A model generated the notes under the pieces. It saw only the letters and a program-made list of their open reading frames with translations, was not told where the DNA came from and did not search any database. Below are positions 1-8,157 of a stretch of 22,474 nucleotides of DNA, piece after piece. This DNA comes from Bacillus sp. AFS037270 (GTDB taxonomy: Bacteria > Bacillota > Bacilli > Bacillales_B > DSM-18226): contig NZ_NUNF01000082.1 of the NCBI RefSeq assembly GCF_002585305.1, positions 1 through 22,474 on the forward strand, given 5' to 3'. Position numbers and translations under genes: made by a program. Positions within the stretch are counted from its first letter, which is position 1, and every line of letters begins with the position of its first letter.

Positions 1-72
1 CTTCATTTACCGTAACGGGAATAATGGAGTTTTTTAAAGATTAAAAATAAGCAATTTGAAAGAGGTGCTAAA

Positions 73-645
73 ATGAGATTTGGTTTCGATATTGATGATA
101 CACTGATTAATTTAAGAGAACATGCTTTCCACATTTATAATAAAATATTAGGCCAGGAAATCGGACTCGAGGTTTTCAATGCGTTAAAAAAGGTCGAGAT
201 TCATGAACCATTTGGGATGACAGCAGAAGAAGGCTCACAGATGTGGAAAAATACTTTAGAAGAAGTCTACTACACCAATTGTCCAGCCTTTCCAGGAGCG
301 GTGGAACTGCTTCAGGAACTGGATAGACAAGGCCATGAAATTTTTTATATAACCGCGCGTTTTAAGGAGCATGGTGAGCGGACAAAAAAATGGTTACTAG
401 AACACGGCTTCCCTGTTCATGATGAAAGGTTCTTCTGGGGAATGAAGGACCACGAAAAGGTGAACATTATTAAGCAATTACATTTGGATTTTTACTTTGA
501 TGATAAGCCTGAAATATTAATGACTCTATCTGAAGAAGCTGTAAAAGTCTATCTGAAGGATCAATCTTATAACCGGGATGTAAATATGCCAAGGATTGTA
601 AATTGGCCGGAGTATCAGGCATTTATTAAGGAGTTAGAGAATTAA
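73..645 (+). CDS. HAD-superfamily 5'-nucleotidase-like phosphatase
   Basis: A 190-residue soluble protein. The N-terminus carries the HAD nucleophile motif D6-I-D8-D9-T, a second motif is seen at ITAR (about residues 93-96) and the acidic metal-binding motif at FDD (143-144), so all parts needed for phosphoryl transfer are present. Length and the N-terminal pattern fit the NT5C/YqfW group of putative (deoxy)nucleotidases, which remove phosphate from nucleoside monophosphates; the substrate cannot be read from sequence. The ATG is preceded by GAAAGAGG about 7 bases upstream. The gene stands alone, with an unrelated transporter 106 bases downstream that has its own ribosome binding site. HAD fold is secure, substrate class is inference. 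Confidence 0.85.
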   Translation: MRFGFDIDDTLINLREHAFHIYNKILGQEIGLEVFNALKKVEIHEPFGMTAEEGSQMWKNTLEEVYYTNCPAFPGAVELLQELDRQGHEIFYITARFKEHGERTKKWLLEHGFPVHDERFFWGMKDHEKVNIIKQLHLDFYFDDKPEILMTLSEEAVKVYLKDQSYNRDVNMPRIVNWPEYQAFIKELEN

Positions 646-648
646 AAC

Positions 649-679
649 TTGATGCCTGTCCCTGTATCAACAGCGTCAA
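649..679. repeat. Candidate short intergenic repeat (GGGACAGGCA type)
   Basis: Directly after the nucleotidase stop lies a short element. Read on the minus strand it holds TTGATACAGGGACAGGCA flanked by TTGA-type ends, and TTGAT and ATCAA form a small inverted repeat around it. I recall similar GGGACAGGCACC strings scattered between genes in Bacillus genomes, but a single copy here cannot prove repetition. Confidence 0.3.
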
Positions 680-706
680 AGAACCTTTAACTCCATCACA
701 AACCAA

Positions 707-717
707 TATGATATACT
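707..717 (+). promoter_or_regulatory. Extended -10 promoter for the MFS gene
   Basis: TATACT at 712-717 is preceded by TGA at 709-711, giving an extended -10 (TGN-TATACT). No convincing -35 lies 17 bases upstream. It sits about 35 bases before the GTG start of the transporter. Confidence 0.4.
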
Positions 718-751
718 AGTAAAGGTTTGTTTTCTGAAAGGAGTCTTATTA

Positions 752-1957
752 GTGGAGTTACAACATGAATCAACGGCACGTACGAAATCGACATATATTT
801 TTTTATTAATTACTGGAATAGTACTTGTGGCCTTTAATCTGCGTCCTGCCATTACATCGGTAGGTCCGTTAGTGGGAATGATCCAAGAAGATGTGGGACT
901 TGCCCATTGGAGTGCAGGTTTATTAATGAGCTTCCCATTACTTGTATTTGCGACGATGTCCCCCATTGTTCCAAGGATAGCTAATCGTTTATCAAATGAG
1001 ATGACGTTACTAGTTGGTCTGATTGCACTAGTTATTGGTATAGCAATTCGGTCCATCCCCATGACGTTCTTCCTTTTCACGGGGACTCTTTTAATTGGAG
1101 TGGGCATTGCCGTCGGAAATGTGCTGCTGCCCGCCGTGGTAAAAGATAAATTTCCCGAAAAGTTCGGTCTAATGACAAGTGTTTATTCTACTTCAATGGG
1201 ATTGGTTGCATCATTAGCATCAGGATTGAGTGTTCCTCTCGCGAAAGATTTGGATCTTGGCTGGCAGGGAGCTCTTATCGTATGGGCTATACCTGCTGTA
1301 ATAGCGATATTATTATGGATTTATCTGCTAAGGTTTAATCAAGGTGCGGAGCATGCAGGAATCAAAAAGGCAGCATCAAGCTCTAAGGAAATGTGGCTCT
1401 CACCTCTTGCCTGGCAAATCGCTATATTTATGGGCTTTCAATCCTTTTTATTCTACGTAACGATTTCATGGTTACCTGAAATCTTACAGAGTCATGGACT
1501 AAGTATAGGAACCGCTGGCTGGCTGCTGTCCATTACTCAACTATCCGGGATTCCCGCAAGTTTCTTCATCCCTGTTATCGCAGGACGGTACCGTTCACAG
1601 ATATGGATTGCTTTCGTTTTAGGGCTGTTGTCTATTATCGGCTATGCTGGATTATTATTGGGTTCATCCTATCCCGTCTTAATCATAAGTATTATCTTTA
1701 TTGGGGTTGCATTGGGCGGTAACTTCCCATTGGCACTAAGCTATATTGGTCTTCGCTCGCGGAACGCTCAGCGCGCTGTAGAGTTATCTGGTATGACTCA
1801 ATCAACTGGTTATATTCTTGCCGCCATCGGCCCTTTGCTTATAGGCTACTTGTATGATATGACCCATTTATGGACTATTCCACTTATTGCACTAACGGTC
1901 GTTTCTGTCGTTCTTACAGTTTTTGGTATGATATCAGGACGGAATCGGTATGTATAA
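752..1957 (+). CDS. MFS transporter, CynX/NimT (cyanate/nitroimidazole) family
   Basis: A 401-residue, very hydrophobic protein with about twelve predicted membrane helices. The first helix ends in the signature FNLRPAITSVGPLVG, typical of the CynX/NimT branch of the major facilitator superfamily, and a long cytoplasmic loop (about 200-220, charged, with KKAASSSKE) separates the two six-helix halves. Known members move cyanate or 2-nitroimidazole, but most Bacillus members have no known substrate, so the family name should not be read as a function. The start is GTG at 752, supported by GAAAGGAG 8 bases upstream. The gene is followed by a strong terminator and appears monocistronic. Confidence 0.88.
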   Translation: MELQHESTARTKSTYIFLLITGIVLVAFNLRPAITSVGPLVGMIQEDVGLAHWSAGLLMSFPLLVFATMSPIVPRIANRLSNEMTLLVGLIALVIGIAIRSIPMTFFLFTGTLLIGVGIAVGNVLLPAVVKDKFPEKFGLMTSVYSTSMGLVASLASGLSVPLAKDLDLGWQGALIVWAIPAVIAILLWIYLLRFNQGAEHAGIKKAASSSKEMWLSPLAWQIAIFMGFQSFLFYVTISWLPEILQSHGLSIGTAGWLLSITQLSGIPASFFIPVIAGRYRSQIWIAFVLGLLSIIGYAGLLLGSSYPVLIISIIFIGVALGGNFPLALSYIGLRSRNAQRAVELSGMTQSTGYILAAIGPLLIGYLYDMTHLWTIPLIALTVVSVVLTVFGMISGRNRYV

Positions 1958-2030
1958 TAAGCCAACAGTCTTCTCCTATCGTAAAACTTTAGGTATCATT
2001 AGTATTTTTAGTAAGAAACAATTGACAAAG

Positions 2031-2055
2031 GCATCGCATTTTTGCGGTGCTTTTT
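2031..2055 (+). terminator. Rho-independent terminator of the MFS gene
   Basis: An 8-bp stem (GCATCGCA at 2031-2038 with TGCGGTGC at 2043-2050, one G-T pair), a TTTT loop and a TTTTTG tail, about 75 bases after the transporter stop. Confidence 0.85.
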
Positions 2056-2147
2056 GTATTCGTGAAAAAGGTCCGCCTATTTATCTGAGTTATTCAATAT
2101 AATCACATTATTTAAATTAGATAGATAACCCCTTCGGTGAAATGGTC

Positions 2148-2245
2148 TTGACGACTGTTATTCAAAAAACTGAGGCATCAGGGTCGATAATAGCCCGTAT
2201 TGACGACCGTTATGCCAAGTATTGAGGTAATAGGGTAGACAATAA
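2148..2245. repeat. Imperfect 46-bp direct repeat, two units, 52-bp period
   Basis: Unit one is 2148-2193 and unit two 2200-2245. Both begin TTGACGACYGTTAT, carry TGAGG in the middle and AGGGT near the end, and align without gaps at roughly 33 of 46 positions. The 432-base stretch between the MFS gene and the SemiSWEET gene (1958-2389) holds no open reading frame I would call; besides two terminators it contains only this repeat and the palindrome at 2320-2335. Confidence 0.6.
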
Positions 2246-2319
2246 AATAACCATTCTACATTTTTTTGTGTTTGAAATAGTTACCGATACCCGATACCCA
2301 TATTGAGTGGCTTTTATTA

Positions 2320-2335
2320 AATCAAACGTTTGATT
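2320..2335. promoter_or_regulatory. Perfect 16-bp palindrome, possible operator
   Basis: AATCAAACGTTTGATT is its own reverse complement. The length and the central AAACGTTT resemble operators of TetR-type regulators, but no regulator gene or promoter of known start lies next to it. It sits just beyond the terminator of the minus-strand sugar operon. Role unknown. Confidence 0.35.
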
Positions 2336-2348
2336 AGTTTGTTCCGTA

Positions 2349-2380
2349 TAAAAAAACCTTGCCAAATCAGCAAGGTTTCT
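2349..2380 (-). terminator. Terminator of the alpha-galactoside operon
   Basis: A perfect 8-bp stem (AACCTTGC at 2355-2362 with GCAAGGTT at 2370-2377) around a 7-base loop. Read on the minus strand it is followed by a run of seven T. It lies 10 bases after the stop of the SemiSWEET gene and closes the operon. Confidence 0.88.
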
Positions 2381-2389
2381 ATGTGTTTC

Positions 2390-2680
2390 TTAAAAATGTT
2401 TCTTATCATCGATTTTAACATTAGTACTATACCTTGTTTTTAAACCCAAAATGATAAGCGCAAACACAAATGTAACACTATTAGCCGCCATCATAGGAAT
2501 ATCTTTTATTGATAGACCATACACCAGCCAAAAGAACACACCTAAAGTAAATAAGCTATACATCCCTAGCGAAATTCCCTCCGTATTCTTTTCTTTAATC
2601 GATTTGATCGTTTGCGGAAGGAATGAAATAGTCGTTAGAAATGCCGCTAAACAACCAAGAATCTTTGTGAACTCCTCCAA
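2390..2680 (-). CDS. SemiSWEET (PQ-loop, MtN3-type) sugar transporter
   Basis: A 96-residue protein with three membrane helices, the single triple-helix bundle that works as a homodimer in bacterial SemiSWEETs. The PQ motif is at 22-23 (FLPQT), the second helix carries the family pattern TLGVFFWLVYG with Trp51, and the third carries AANSVTF with Asn67; Trp and Asn are the residues that line the sugar pocket in this family. It is the last gene of the alpha-galactosidase operon, 21 bases after melA, so it probably moves a mono- or disaccharide such as galactose or sucrose in or out; direction and substrate are inference. The start is TTG at 2680, chosen because GGGGAGGA lies 7 bases upstream. 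Confidence 0.88.
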   Translation of the reverse strand: MEEFTKILGCLAAFLTTISFLPQTIKSIKEKNTEGISLGMYSLFTLGVFFWLVYGLSIKDIPMMAANSVTFVFALIILGLKTRYSTNVKIDDKKHF

Positions 2681-2701
2681 AAAAAATCCTCCCCAGCCAC
2701 T

Positions 2702-4030
2702 TTAAACCTTTAGGGCTGCATCTTCACCTTTATTAAATTCCGGTAGCCATTCCCCATGTGCCTCAATTAAATCATCGCAAAGTGAAACAATATCATCGAG
2801 CGATAATTCCGCTGCCGTATGCGGGTCTAACATGGCTGCTTGATAAATATATTCCCGCTTCCGTGTAATCGCCGCCTCAATGGTTAACAGCTGTGTATTA
2901 ATATTCGTGCGATTCAAGGCAGCAAGCTGCTCCGGAAGATCCCCTACATACGTTGGAGTGATGCCGCTTCGGTCGGCAATACATGGAACTTCCACACAGG
3001 CTTTCTCAGGAAGATTGCTAATTAATCTGCCCGTATTCAGAACATTGCCGCCGAATTTAAATGGAATGTTAGTCTCTATGGCTTCAATAATTCGGGAACC
3101 ATATTCTTTAGAACGGACATGATCTAATGCCTTATTGTTTACTAAATCCTCTCTCATCGTTTCCCAGCGCTGGATTTGTTCTTCACAGCGGCGCGGATAT
3201 TCATCAAGCGGTATATTAAATCTTTCAATTAACTCCGGATATCTGGATTTAATAAAGTAAGGATGATACTCAGCATTATGTTCAGAGGATTCCGTTACAT
3301 AGTAGCCAAACTTATCCATCAATTCGAACCGCACCATATCATGATGTTTCGTTTTTTGCTTTTCTCTTGCCCTTCTCTTAATCTCAGGATAAAGGTCTTC
3401 CCCATTTCTTTTCACTTCCAGCAGCCACGCCATATGGTTGATTCCGGCAATCTTTTCTTGAATCCCTTCAGGATCCATTTCAAGCGACTTGAATAAATCT
3501 TTTGTACACACTTGAACACTATGACACAAGCCGACTGTTTTTATTGACGTAAAACGGTTCATCACACCTGTTAAAACGGCCATCGGATTCGTGTAGTTTA
3601 AGAAAAGAGCATCCGGGCATACCTCTTCCATGTCCTTTGCAAAATCAAGCATCACAGGGATTGTTCTAAGATTACGGAAAATACCGCCAATGCCTACCGT
3701 ATCCGCTATGGTCTGGCGAAGCCCGTATTTCTTAGGGATTTCAAAATCGATTACGGTACTTGGACGGTATCCGCCGACTTGAATGGCATTTATGACGTAT
3801 TTGGCCCCCCTTAAGGCATCCTTACGATTTAGATAAGACTTAATCTCAATATTTTTGTTTAAACTTTCCTTTAAATTTTGGAGCATATTCTCAGAATCTC
3901 TTAATCTTTGTTCGTCGATATCAAAAAGGGCGAACTCAAATCCCTCTAAAGCTGGAACAAGCATGCAGTCCCCAAGAACATTTTTTGCAAATACCGTACT
4001 TCCTGCACCTAAAAATGTAATCTTTGACAT
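2702..4030 (-). CDS. melA: Alpha-galactosidase, glycoside hydrolase family 4
   Basis: A 442-residue cytoplasmic enzyme of the NAD- and Mn-dependent GH4 family, which cleaves alpha-galactosides such as melibiose by an oxidation-elimination mechanism. Visible hallmarks are the N-terminal Rossmann motif GAGSTVFAKN (8-17), NYTNPM (145-150), Cys169-His170 in LCHSVQ and His199 in GINHM; Cys169 and His199 correspond to the metal ligands. Length matches MelA of B. subtilis. ATG is preceded by AGGAGG. It follows the GH36 enzyme by 37 bases in the same operon, so this organism carries two unrelated enzymes for the same bond. A close relative could act on alpha-glucuronides, but the operon supports galactosides. 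Confidence 0.92.
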   Translation of the reverse strand: MSKITFLGAGSTVFAKNVLGDCMLVPALEGFEFALFDIDEQRLRDSENMLQNLKESLNKNIEIKSYLNRKDALRGAKYVINAIQVGGYRPSTVIDFEIPKKYGLRQTIADTVGIGGIFRNLRTIPVMLDFAKDMEEVCPDALFLNYTNPMAVLTGVMNRFTSIKTVGLCHSVQVCTKDLFKSLEMDPEGIQEKIAGINHMAWLLEVKRNGEDLYPEIKRRAREKQKTKHHDMVRFELMDKFGYYVTESSEHNAEYHPYFIKSRYPELIERFNIPLDEYPRRCEEQIQRWETMREDLVNNKALDHVRSKEYGSRIIEAIETNIPFKFGGNVLNTGRLISNLPEKACVEVPCIADRSGITPTYVGDLPEQLAALNRTNINTQLLTIEAAITRKREYIYQAAMLDPHTAAELSLDDIVSLCDDLIEAHGEWLPEFNKGEDAALKV

Positions 4031-4067
4031 GTTTTTTCCTCCCTATCTTCTATAATTTACTATTTTA

Positions 4068-6284
4068 TTAGGATAAGCTTGTCAGTATGAAAATCTGCGA
4101 GGTATAGTCCCCCCATTGCAGGGACCCAGAAACAGCTTGATCCAGTTGAATACCAGCATTCATCAGTTCATCCCCATAAAAAGAGCCATGTAAACCTTCA
4201 ATTTTATATTCCACATCATCACGAAGGCCTTTTAATAGGAGGCGTTCATAGCCTGAATTTGGTTTTCCGAGTACCTGATAACGCCCGGCGATGGCTTCCT
4301 TCTGATCCTCAGACACAACCATCCAGCTCGTCACATTGCCATCTTTTTCGAATGGACTAAGCAGGCGGTAAAAAGTGCCTGTCTGTAGCAGTTTGCGGTT
4401 TTCTTTGTAAAAGTTGATTTGCTCTCTTACTTTCATTTTTTCTTCCTCAGGCATTTTTGTTACATCCAATTCATAGCCAAATGCACCAAAATAAGCAACA
4501 TTCGCTCTTGTTTCAAGGCTTGTCACTCTGCCAACCTGGTGGTTTGGTACTGCAGATACATGGGCCCCCATCGAACTTAATGGATATACAAAGGATGTAC
4601 CGTACTGAATTTTCAAGCGCTCAACAGCATCGGTATCATCACTCGTCCAAGCCTGTGGAGCATAATAAAGAAGTCCCGGATCAAAGCGGCAGCCTCCGCT
4701 CGCACATGATTCAAAAAGGACATCAGGAAATTCAGTAGTCAGTCTTTCGTATAAATCATAAACACCTAAAATATAACGGTGCGCCACTTCCCGCTGCCGA
4801 TCAGCAGGAAGCAATGCTGATCCGATTTCCGTCATATACCGGTTCATATCCCATTTCACATAAGAAATCGGCGCTTCACCCAAGACCTTTGCCATCATTC
4901 CATATAGGTAATCCACGACATCCTTCCGGGAAAAGTCGAGAACATATTGATTTCTTCCGTGCGACTGCCGTCTATTTGGTACGTGAAGAATCCAGTCCGG
5001 ATGATTGCTGTACAAATCACTAATTTTCGATACCATTTCGGGTTCAAACCACAATCCAAACTGTAAGCCTAATTCATTGATTTTTTCCGTAAGGCCAGTG
5101 ATTCCATTTGGAAGCTTTCGTTTATCAACAAACCAATCTCCAAGGGAGGTGGTGTCATCATCACGCTTACCAAACCAACCATCATCTAATACAAATAATT
5201 CAGCACCTAATTCTTTAGAGGCTTCCGCCATTTCAAGAATTTTCTGCTCATTGAAATCAAAATACGTGCCTTCCCAGTTATTGATTAATACCGGTCTTTC
5301 CTGATCACGCCATTTCCCCCTGGCAAGTCTTGACCTGTACAATGAATGATATGTTTGACTCATTCCATTTAATCCACTGTCTGAGTAAACCATGACCACT
5401 TCCGGCGTTTGAAAACTTTCGCCGCTTTGAAGCAGCCAATTGAAATCAAATGGATGGATCCCCATCGTAATCCGGGAAACATCATAATAATCCACTTCTA
5501 CCTGGGCAAGGAAATTACCGCTATAGACCAAACTAAAACCATACACTTCCCCTTGATGTTCATTTGTATCAGGACGCTTTAACGCTAGGAATGGATTTTG
5601 CTGACTGCTGCTGGTTCCTCTTAAACTGGAGATGCTTTGAATTCCAGACTCTAGCTTTCTCGTTTTTACATGGCGCTCTCTGGCCCATGCTCCAGATAAT
5701 TGAACCATCTCAAAATCAGCATCAAAGAAATCCACGCTCGCACTCATGGTTCTTGTGAGATTTAAATTTTCTTTACCATGGTTCACAAATTTCACACTGC
5801 GGGTGATGGCACTGAACTGTTCAAAAATGCTGTAGAACAAAATTAATTCGGCATCAATTAGATCATCATACAAGGAGATTTCTAATGTTGATGCTTCATT
5901 TTCCTGCTCTACATAGGTGGCTGGAAGTCCTTCGAGCTTTGGTTTACCAAAGTATATTTTATGATCCTTATAGACAAAGTTGGTCACCCTGCTGCCATTT
6001 TCCTGCAAAACCTGAAAAGCAGGTTCACGAAAGTCAGTAGTTCCATAAGCCGGATATTCCTGTTTTGAGGTATCTAACGAAAAGGACAAATCACCTTCGA
6101 ACACACAAGCAACATTCGCCTTTGCCTCACTTGTATAAAGGTGAGAAAAGGAGTCTCTGTGCCGAAGCTTTTTCCCGAAATATAAATGTCCTAATTGGTT
6201 GTTTTTTAAAATATTGAAGATATAACTAATTTTTTCAGACCGAAGGTGAAATTCCTTTGAGTCTTCATTGTAGTAAATGGGCAT
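4068..6284 (-). CDS. Alpha-galactosidase, glycoside hydrolase family 36
   Basis: A 738-residue retaining alpha-galactosidase, close in length to Geobacillus AgaA/AgaB and RafA. An N-terminal beta-sandwich (about 1-320) precedes the TIM barrel. The barrel shows VLDDGWFG (365-372), the nucleophile Asp479 in the VKWDMNR motif, ESCASGGCRFDPG (525-537) and the acid/base Asp549 in WTSDDTDA, each one residue off the positions known for the Geobacillus enzymes. There is no signal peptide, so it acts in the cytoplasm on imported melibiose, raffinose or stachyose. It sits 21 bases after the second permease gene, with GGAGGA upstream of its ATG, and is followed by melA. Confidence 0.94.
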   Translation of the reverse strand: MPIYYNEDSKEFHLRSEKISYIFNILKNNQLGHLYFGKKLRHRDSFSHLYTSEAKANVACVFEGDLSFSLDTSKQEYPAYGTTDFREPAFQVLQENGSRVTNFVYKDHKIYFGKPKLEGLPATYVEQENEASTLEISLYDDLIDAELILFYSIFEQFSAITRSVKFVNHGKENLNLTRTMSASVDFFDADFEMVQLSGAWARERHVKTRKLESGIQSISSLRGTSSSQQNPFLALKRPDTNEHQGEVYGFSLVYSGNFLAQVEVDYYDVSRITMGIHPFDFNWLLQSGESFQTPEVVMVYSDSGLNGMSQTYHSLYRSRLARGKWRDQERPVLINNWEGTYFDFNEQKILEMAEASKELGAELFVLDDGWFGKRDDDTTSLGDWFVDKRKLPNGITGLTEKINELGLQFGLWFEPEMVSKISDLYSNHPDWILHVPNRRQSHGRNQYVLDFSRKDVVDYLYGMMAKVLGEAPISYVKWDMNRYMTEIGSALLPADRQREVAHRYILGVYDLYERLTTEFPDVLFESCASGGCRFDPGLLYYAPQAWTSDDTDAVERLKIQYGTSFVYPLSSMGAHVSAVPNHQVGRVTSLETRANVAYFGAFGYELDVTKMPEEEKMKVREQINFYKENRKLLQTGTFYRLLSPFEKDGNVTSWMVVSEDQKEAIAGRYQVLGKPNSGYERLLLKGLRDDVEYKIEGLHGSFYGDELMNAGIQLDQAVSGSLQWGDYTSQIFILTSLS

Positions 6285-6305
6285 TTGTGTTATTCCTCCA
6301 AACTA

Positions 6306-7136
6306 TTAACCTTTCACTGAACCGGCAGATAAACCTTGAATAAAGTGTTTTTGTAAGAATAAGAAGAGAACGGCCATTGGCAGTACAGCTAAAATTGCGG
6401 CTGCTGCTACCAGGTTCAGGTTGTTTGTATTCGATCCAAAGAATCCTGACAGTGCTACTGTTATAGTTTTCACTTCATCCGCCTGCAGGAAGAAAATCGC
6501 AAATTGATAGTCATTCCAAATATATACGCAAGAAATAATTAAAATAGAGGCTGTTACTGGTTTTAACAATGGAAACACCACTTTAAAGAAGGTTCCGATT
6601 GTACTGGCCCCATCTATTTTAGCCGCTTCTTCCAATTCTTTTGGAATGGTAGAACGGATAAAGCCTGCATATAAGAAAATCGTTAATGGCATAAAAGAAG
6701 CGACGTTATTCAAAATGGCGATAAGATGGGTATTCATCAGCCCCATGTCCACGACCAAATTATATAAAGGAACTAAAGCGGTTAATGGCGGGATGACCAT
6801 TACAGAGATAAAAACCATATACATATATTTATTTAGTTTCGTTTGCCGTCTGGCAAGCGGGTAAGCAGCTAAAGATCCAAATACAATCAGCAAGAGCGCG
6901 GAAAAAAAAGTAATAATGACTGTATTGATAAACGCATTTCCTAAATTCGCCATTTCCCATGCTTCGGAAAAGTTGGTGAATGACCATTGTTTAGGAAAAA
7001 CCCACTTGGAGCTGAAATCCCCTCTTGCTTTAAACGCGGTTGTAATTAGTATATAAAAGGGTATTAAGTGAAATAAGGTAATCGCAAGAGCAATCAGTGT
7101 TAAAACAGTCTTATTTCGTTTATTCAGGTAATTCAT
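6306..7136 (-). CDS. Carbohydrate ABC permease, MsmG/AmyC type
   Basis: A 276-residue inner-membrane subunit with six predicted helices. The cytoplasmic EAA loop that docks the ATPase is clear: EEAAKIDGAS with the following G and FPLLKP near residue 190. The C-terminus GLSAGSVKG is typical of the MalG/MsmG branch of CUT1 sugar importers. Its ATG overlaps the stop of the preceding permease by one base (TAATG), a sign of translational coupling. With the partner permease it should form the channel for alpha-galactosides. No ATPase gene is present in the operon. Confidence 0.92.
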   Translation of the reverse strand: MNYLNKRNKTVLTLIALAITLFHLIPFYILITTAFKARGDFSSKWVFPKQWSFTNFSEAWEMANLGNAFINTVIITFFSALLLIVFGSLAAYPLARRQTKLNKYMYMVFISVMVIPPLTALVPLYNLVVDMGLMNTHLIAILNNVASFMPLTIFLYAGFIRSTIPKELEEAAKIDGASTIGTFFKVVFPLLKPVTASILIISCVYIWNDYQFAIFFLQADEVKTITVALSGFFGSNTNNLNLVAAAAILAVLPMAVLFLFLQKHFIQGLSAGSVKG

Positions 7137-8068
7137 TATGCCTCGACCTCCTTGCGTTTAAAGAAAATCAATGTGGCCAAGCTGATGATGAGGATGATGA
7201 CTGCCATTAAAACACCCTCCGTTGCTGCATAACCTGCATCCTGTCTATTAAAATATAAGTCATACATAAAGGTAGACATGGATTGCGAGGCATTCCCCGG
7301 TCCGCCGCCAGTTAGCGAAATAATCACATCAAATAATTTCAACCCGCCAATAATATTTAAAACCATATTGATCGTGATCGAAGGCATTAATAATGGTAAT
7401 GTAATATTTTTAAACTGCTGAAAGCTTGAAGCACCATCAATTTGAGCAGCCTCGTAATATTCCTTTGAAATACTTTGCAGGCCTGCTAAATAAATAATCA
7501 TCGCTACCCCTACAAATTGATAAGTATTAACAAACACGATGATCCATTTATTCATATTCGGATCGGCTAACGCATTGATTTTATCTAGACCGATAAATTG
7601 CAATAGATCATTTAAGGCGCCTCCTTGATAAGCAAAGAAGAAATACCAGATATAACCCATAATTAAAGGACTAATGATGACCGGCAGGTACACAATCGTC
7701 CGTGTGATAGCCCGCGCTTTAATACTCTGGTTCAGTAATAATGCATAGAGCAACCCTAAAATATTTTGAAAAATTGTACTGCCAATACCGAAAATTAATG
7801 TATTCCCGACAACAAGCCAGGTATCTGGGTCTTTTAGTAACCTCGTATACTGGTTAAATCCAACATAATCATAGGTTTGAGAAAAACCATCCCAGTTGGT
7901 AAATGATATTTTTATCCCCATAAGGAAAGGATAAACAATGAAAAAGCATATGACGGCAAGAGCCGGAAGATACATCCACCATAGGGAGGATTCTTTATGA
8001 ACTTTTAGTTTAACTATTTTTTCTTTAGTCTTCGTGGGTGCAGCTTTTTGAGTTTCCACTTCAATCAT
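7136..8068 (-). CDS. Carbohydrate ABC permease, MsmF/AmyD type
   Basis: A 310-residue membrane protein with a charged N-terminal tail of about 28 residues, then six helices. The EAA motif reads [15 protein letters not shown] with LPLLMP following, as in MalF/MsmF-type subunits of CUT1 importers. It lies downstream of the sugar-binding lipoprotein gene, separated by 89 bases that contain a long stem-loop, and overlaps the next permease by one base. AGGAG lies about 10 bases before the ATG. Confidence 0.92.
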   Translation of the reverse strand: MIEVETQKAAPTKTKEKIVKLKVHKESSLWWMYLPALAVICFFIVYPFLMGIKISFTNWDGFSQTYDYVGFNQYTRLLKDPDTWLVVGNTLIFGIGSTIFQNILGLLYALLLNQSIKARAITRTIVYLPVIISPLIMGYIWYFFFAYQGGALNDLLQFIGLDKINALADPNMNKWIIVFVNTYQFVGVAMIIYLAGLQSISKEYYEAAQIDGASSFQQFKNITLPLLMPSITINMVLNIIGGLKLFDVIISLTGGGPGNASQSMSTFMYDLYFNRQDAGYAATEGVLMAVIILIISLATLIFFKRKEVEA

Positions 8069-8107
8069 CAGTATTCAGCTCCTATAAAAGATCTTTTACA
8101 GTTGGAG

Positions 8108-8142
8108 GATATAGAGGCAGCTTGCTTGTCTGCCCCTATATC
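8108..8142 (-). other. Intercistronic RNA stem-loop between binding-protein and permease genes
   Basis: Arms of 13 bases at 8108-8120 and 8130-8142 pair with a single mismatch around a 9-base loop. On the transcribed strand no T-run follows, so it is not a full terminator. It starts 16 bases after the stop of the binding-protein gene. Such hairpins are known in sugar ABC operons to protect the upstream mRNA and give excess binding protein over permease; that role here is inferred from position. Confidence 0.7.
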
Positions 8143-8157
8143 TCATACCAAGTTCTT

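Noticed and set aside
676..1107. 143-codon open frame on the minus strand
   Set aside because: Antisense to the MFS gene start, no recognisable domain, no ribosome binding site; shadow of a real gene.
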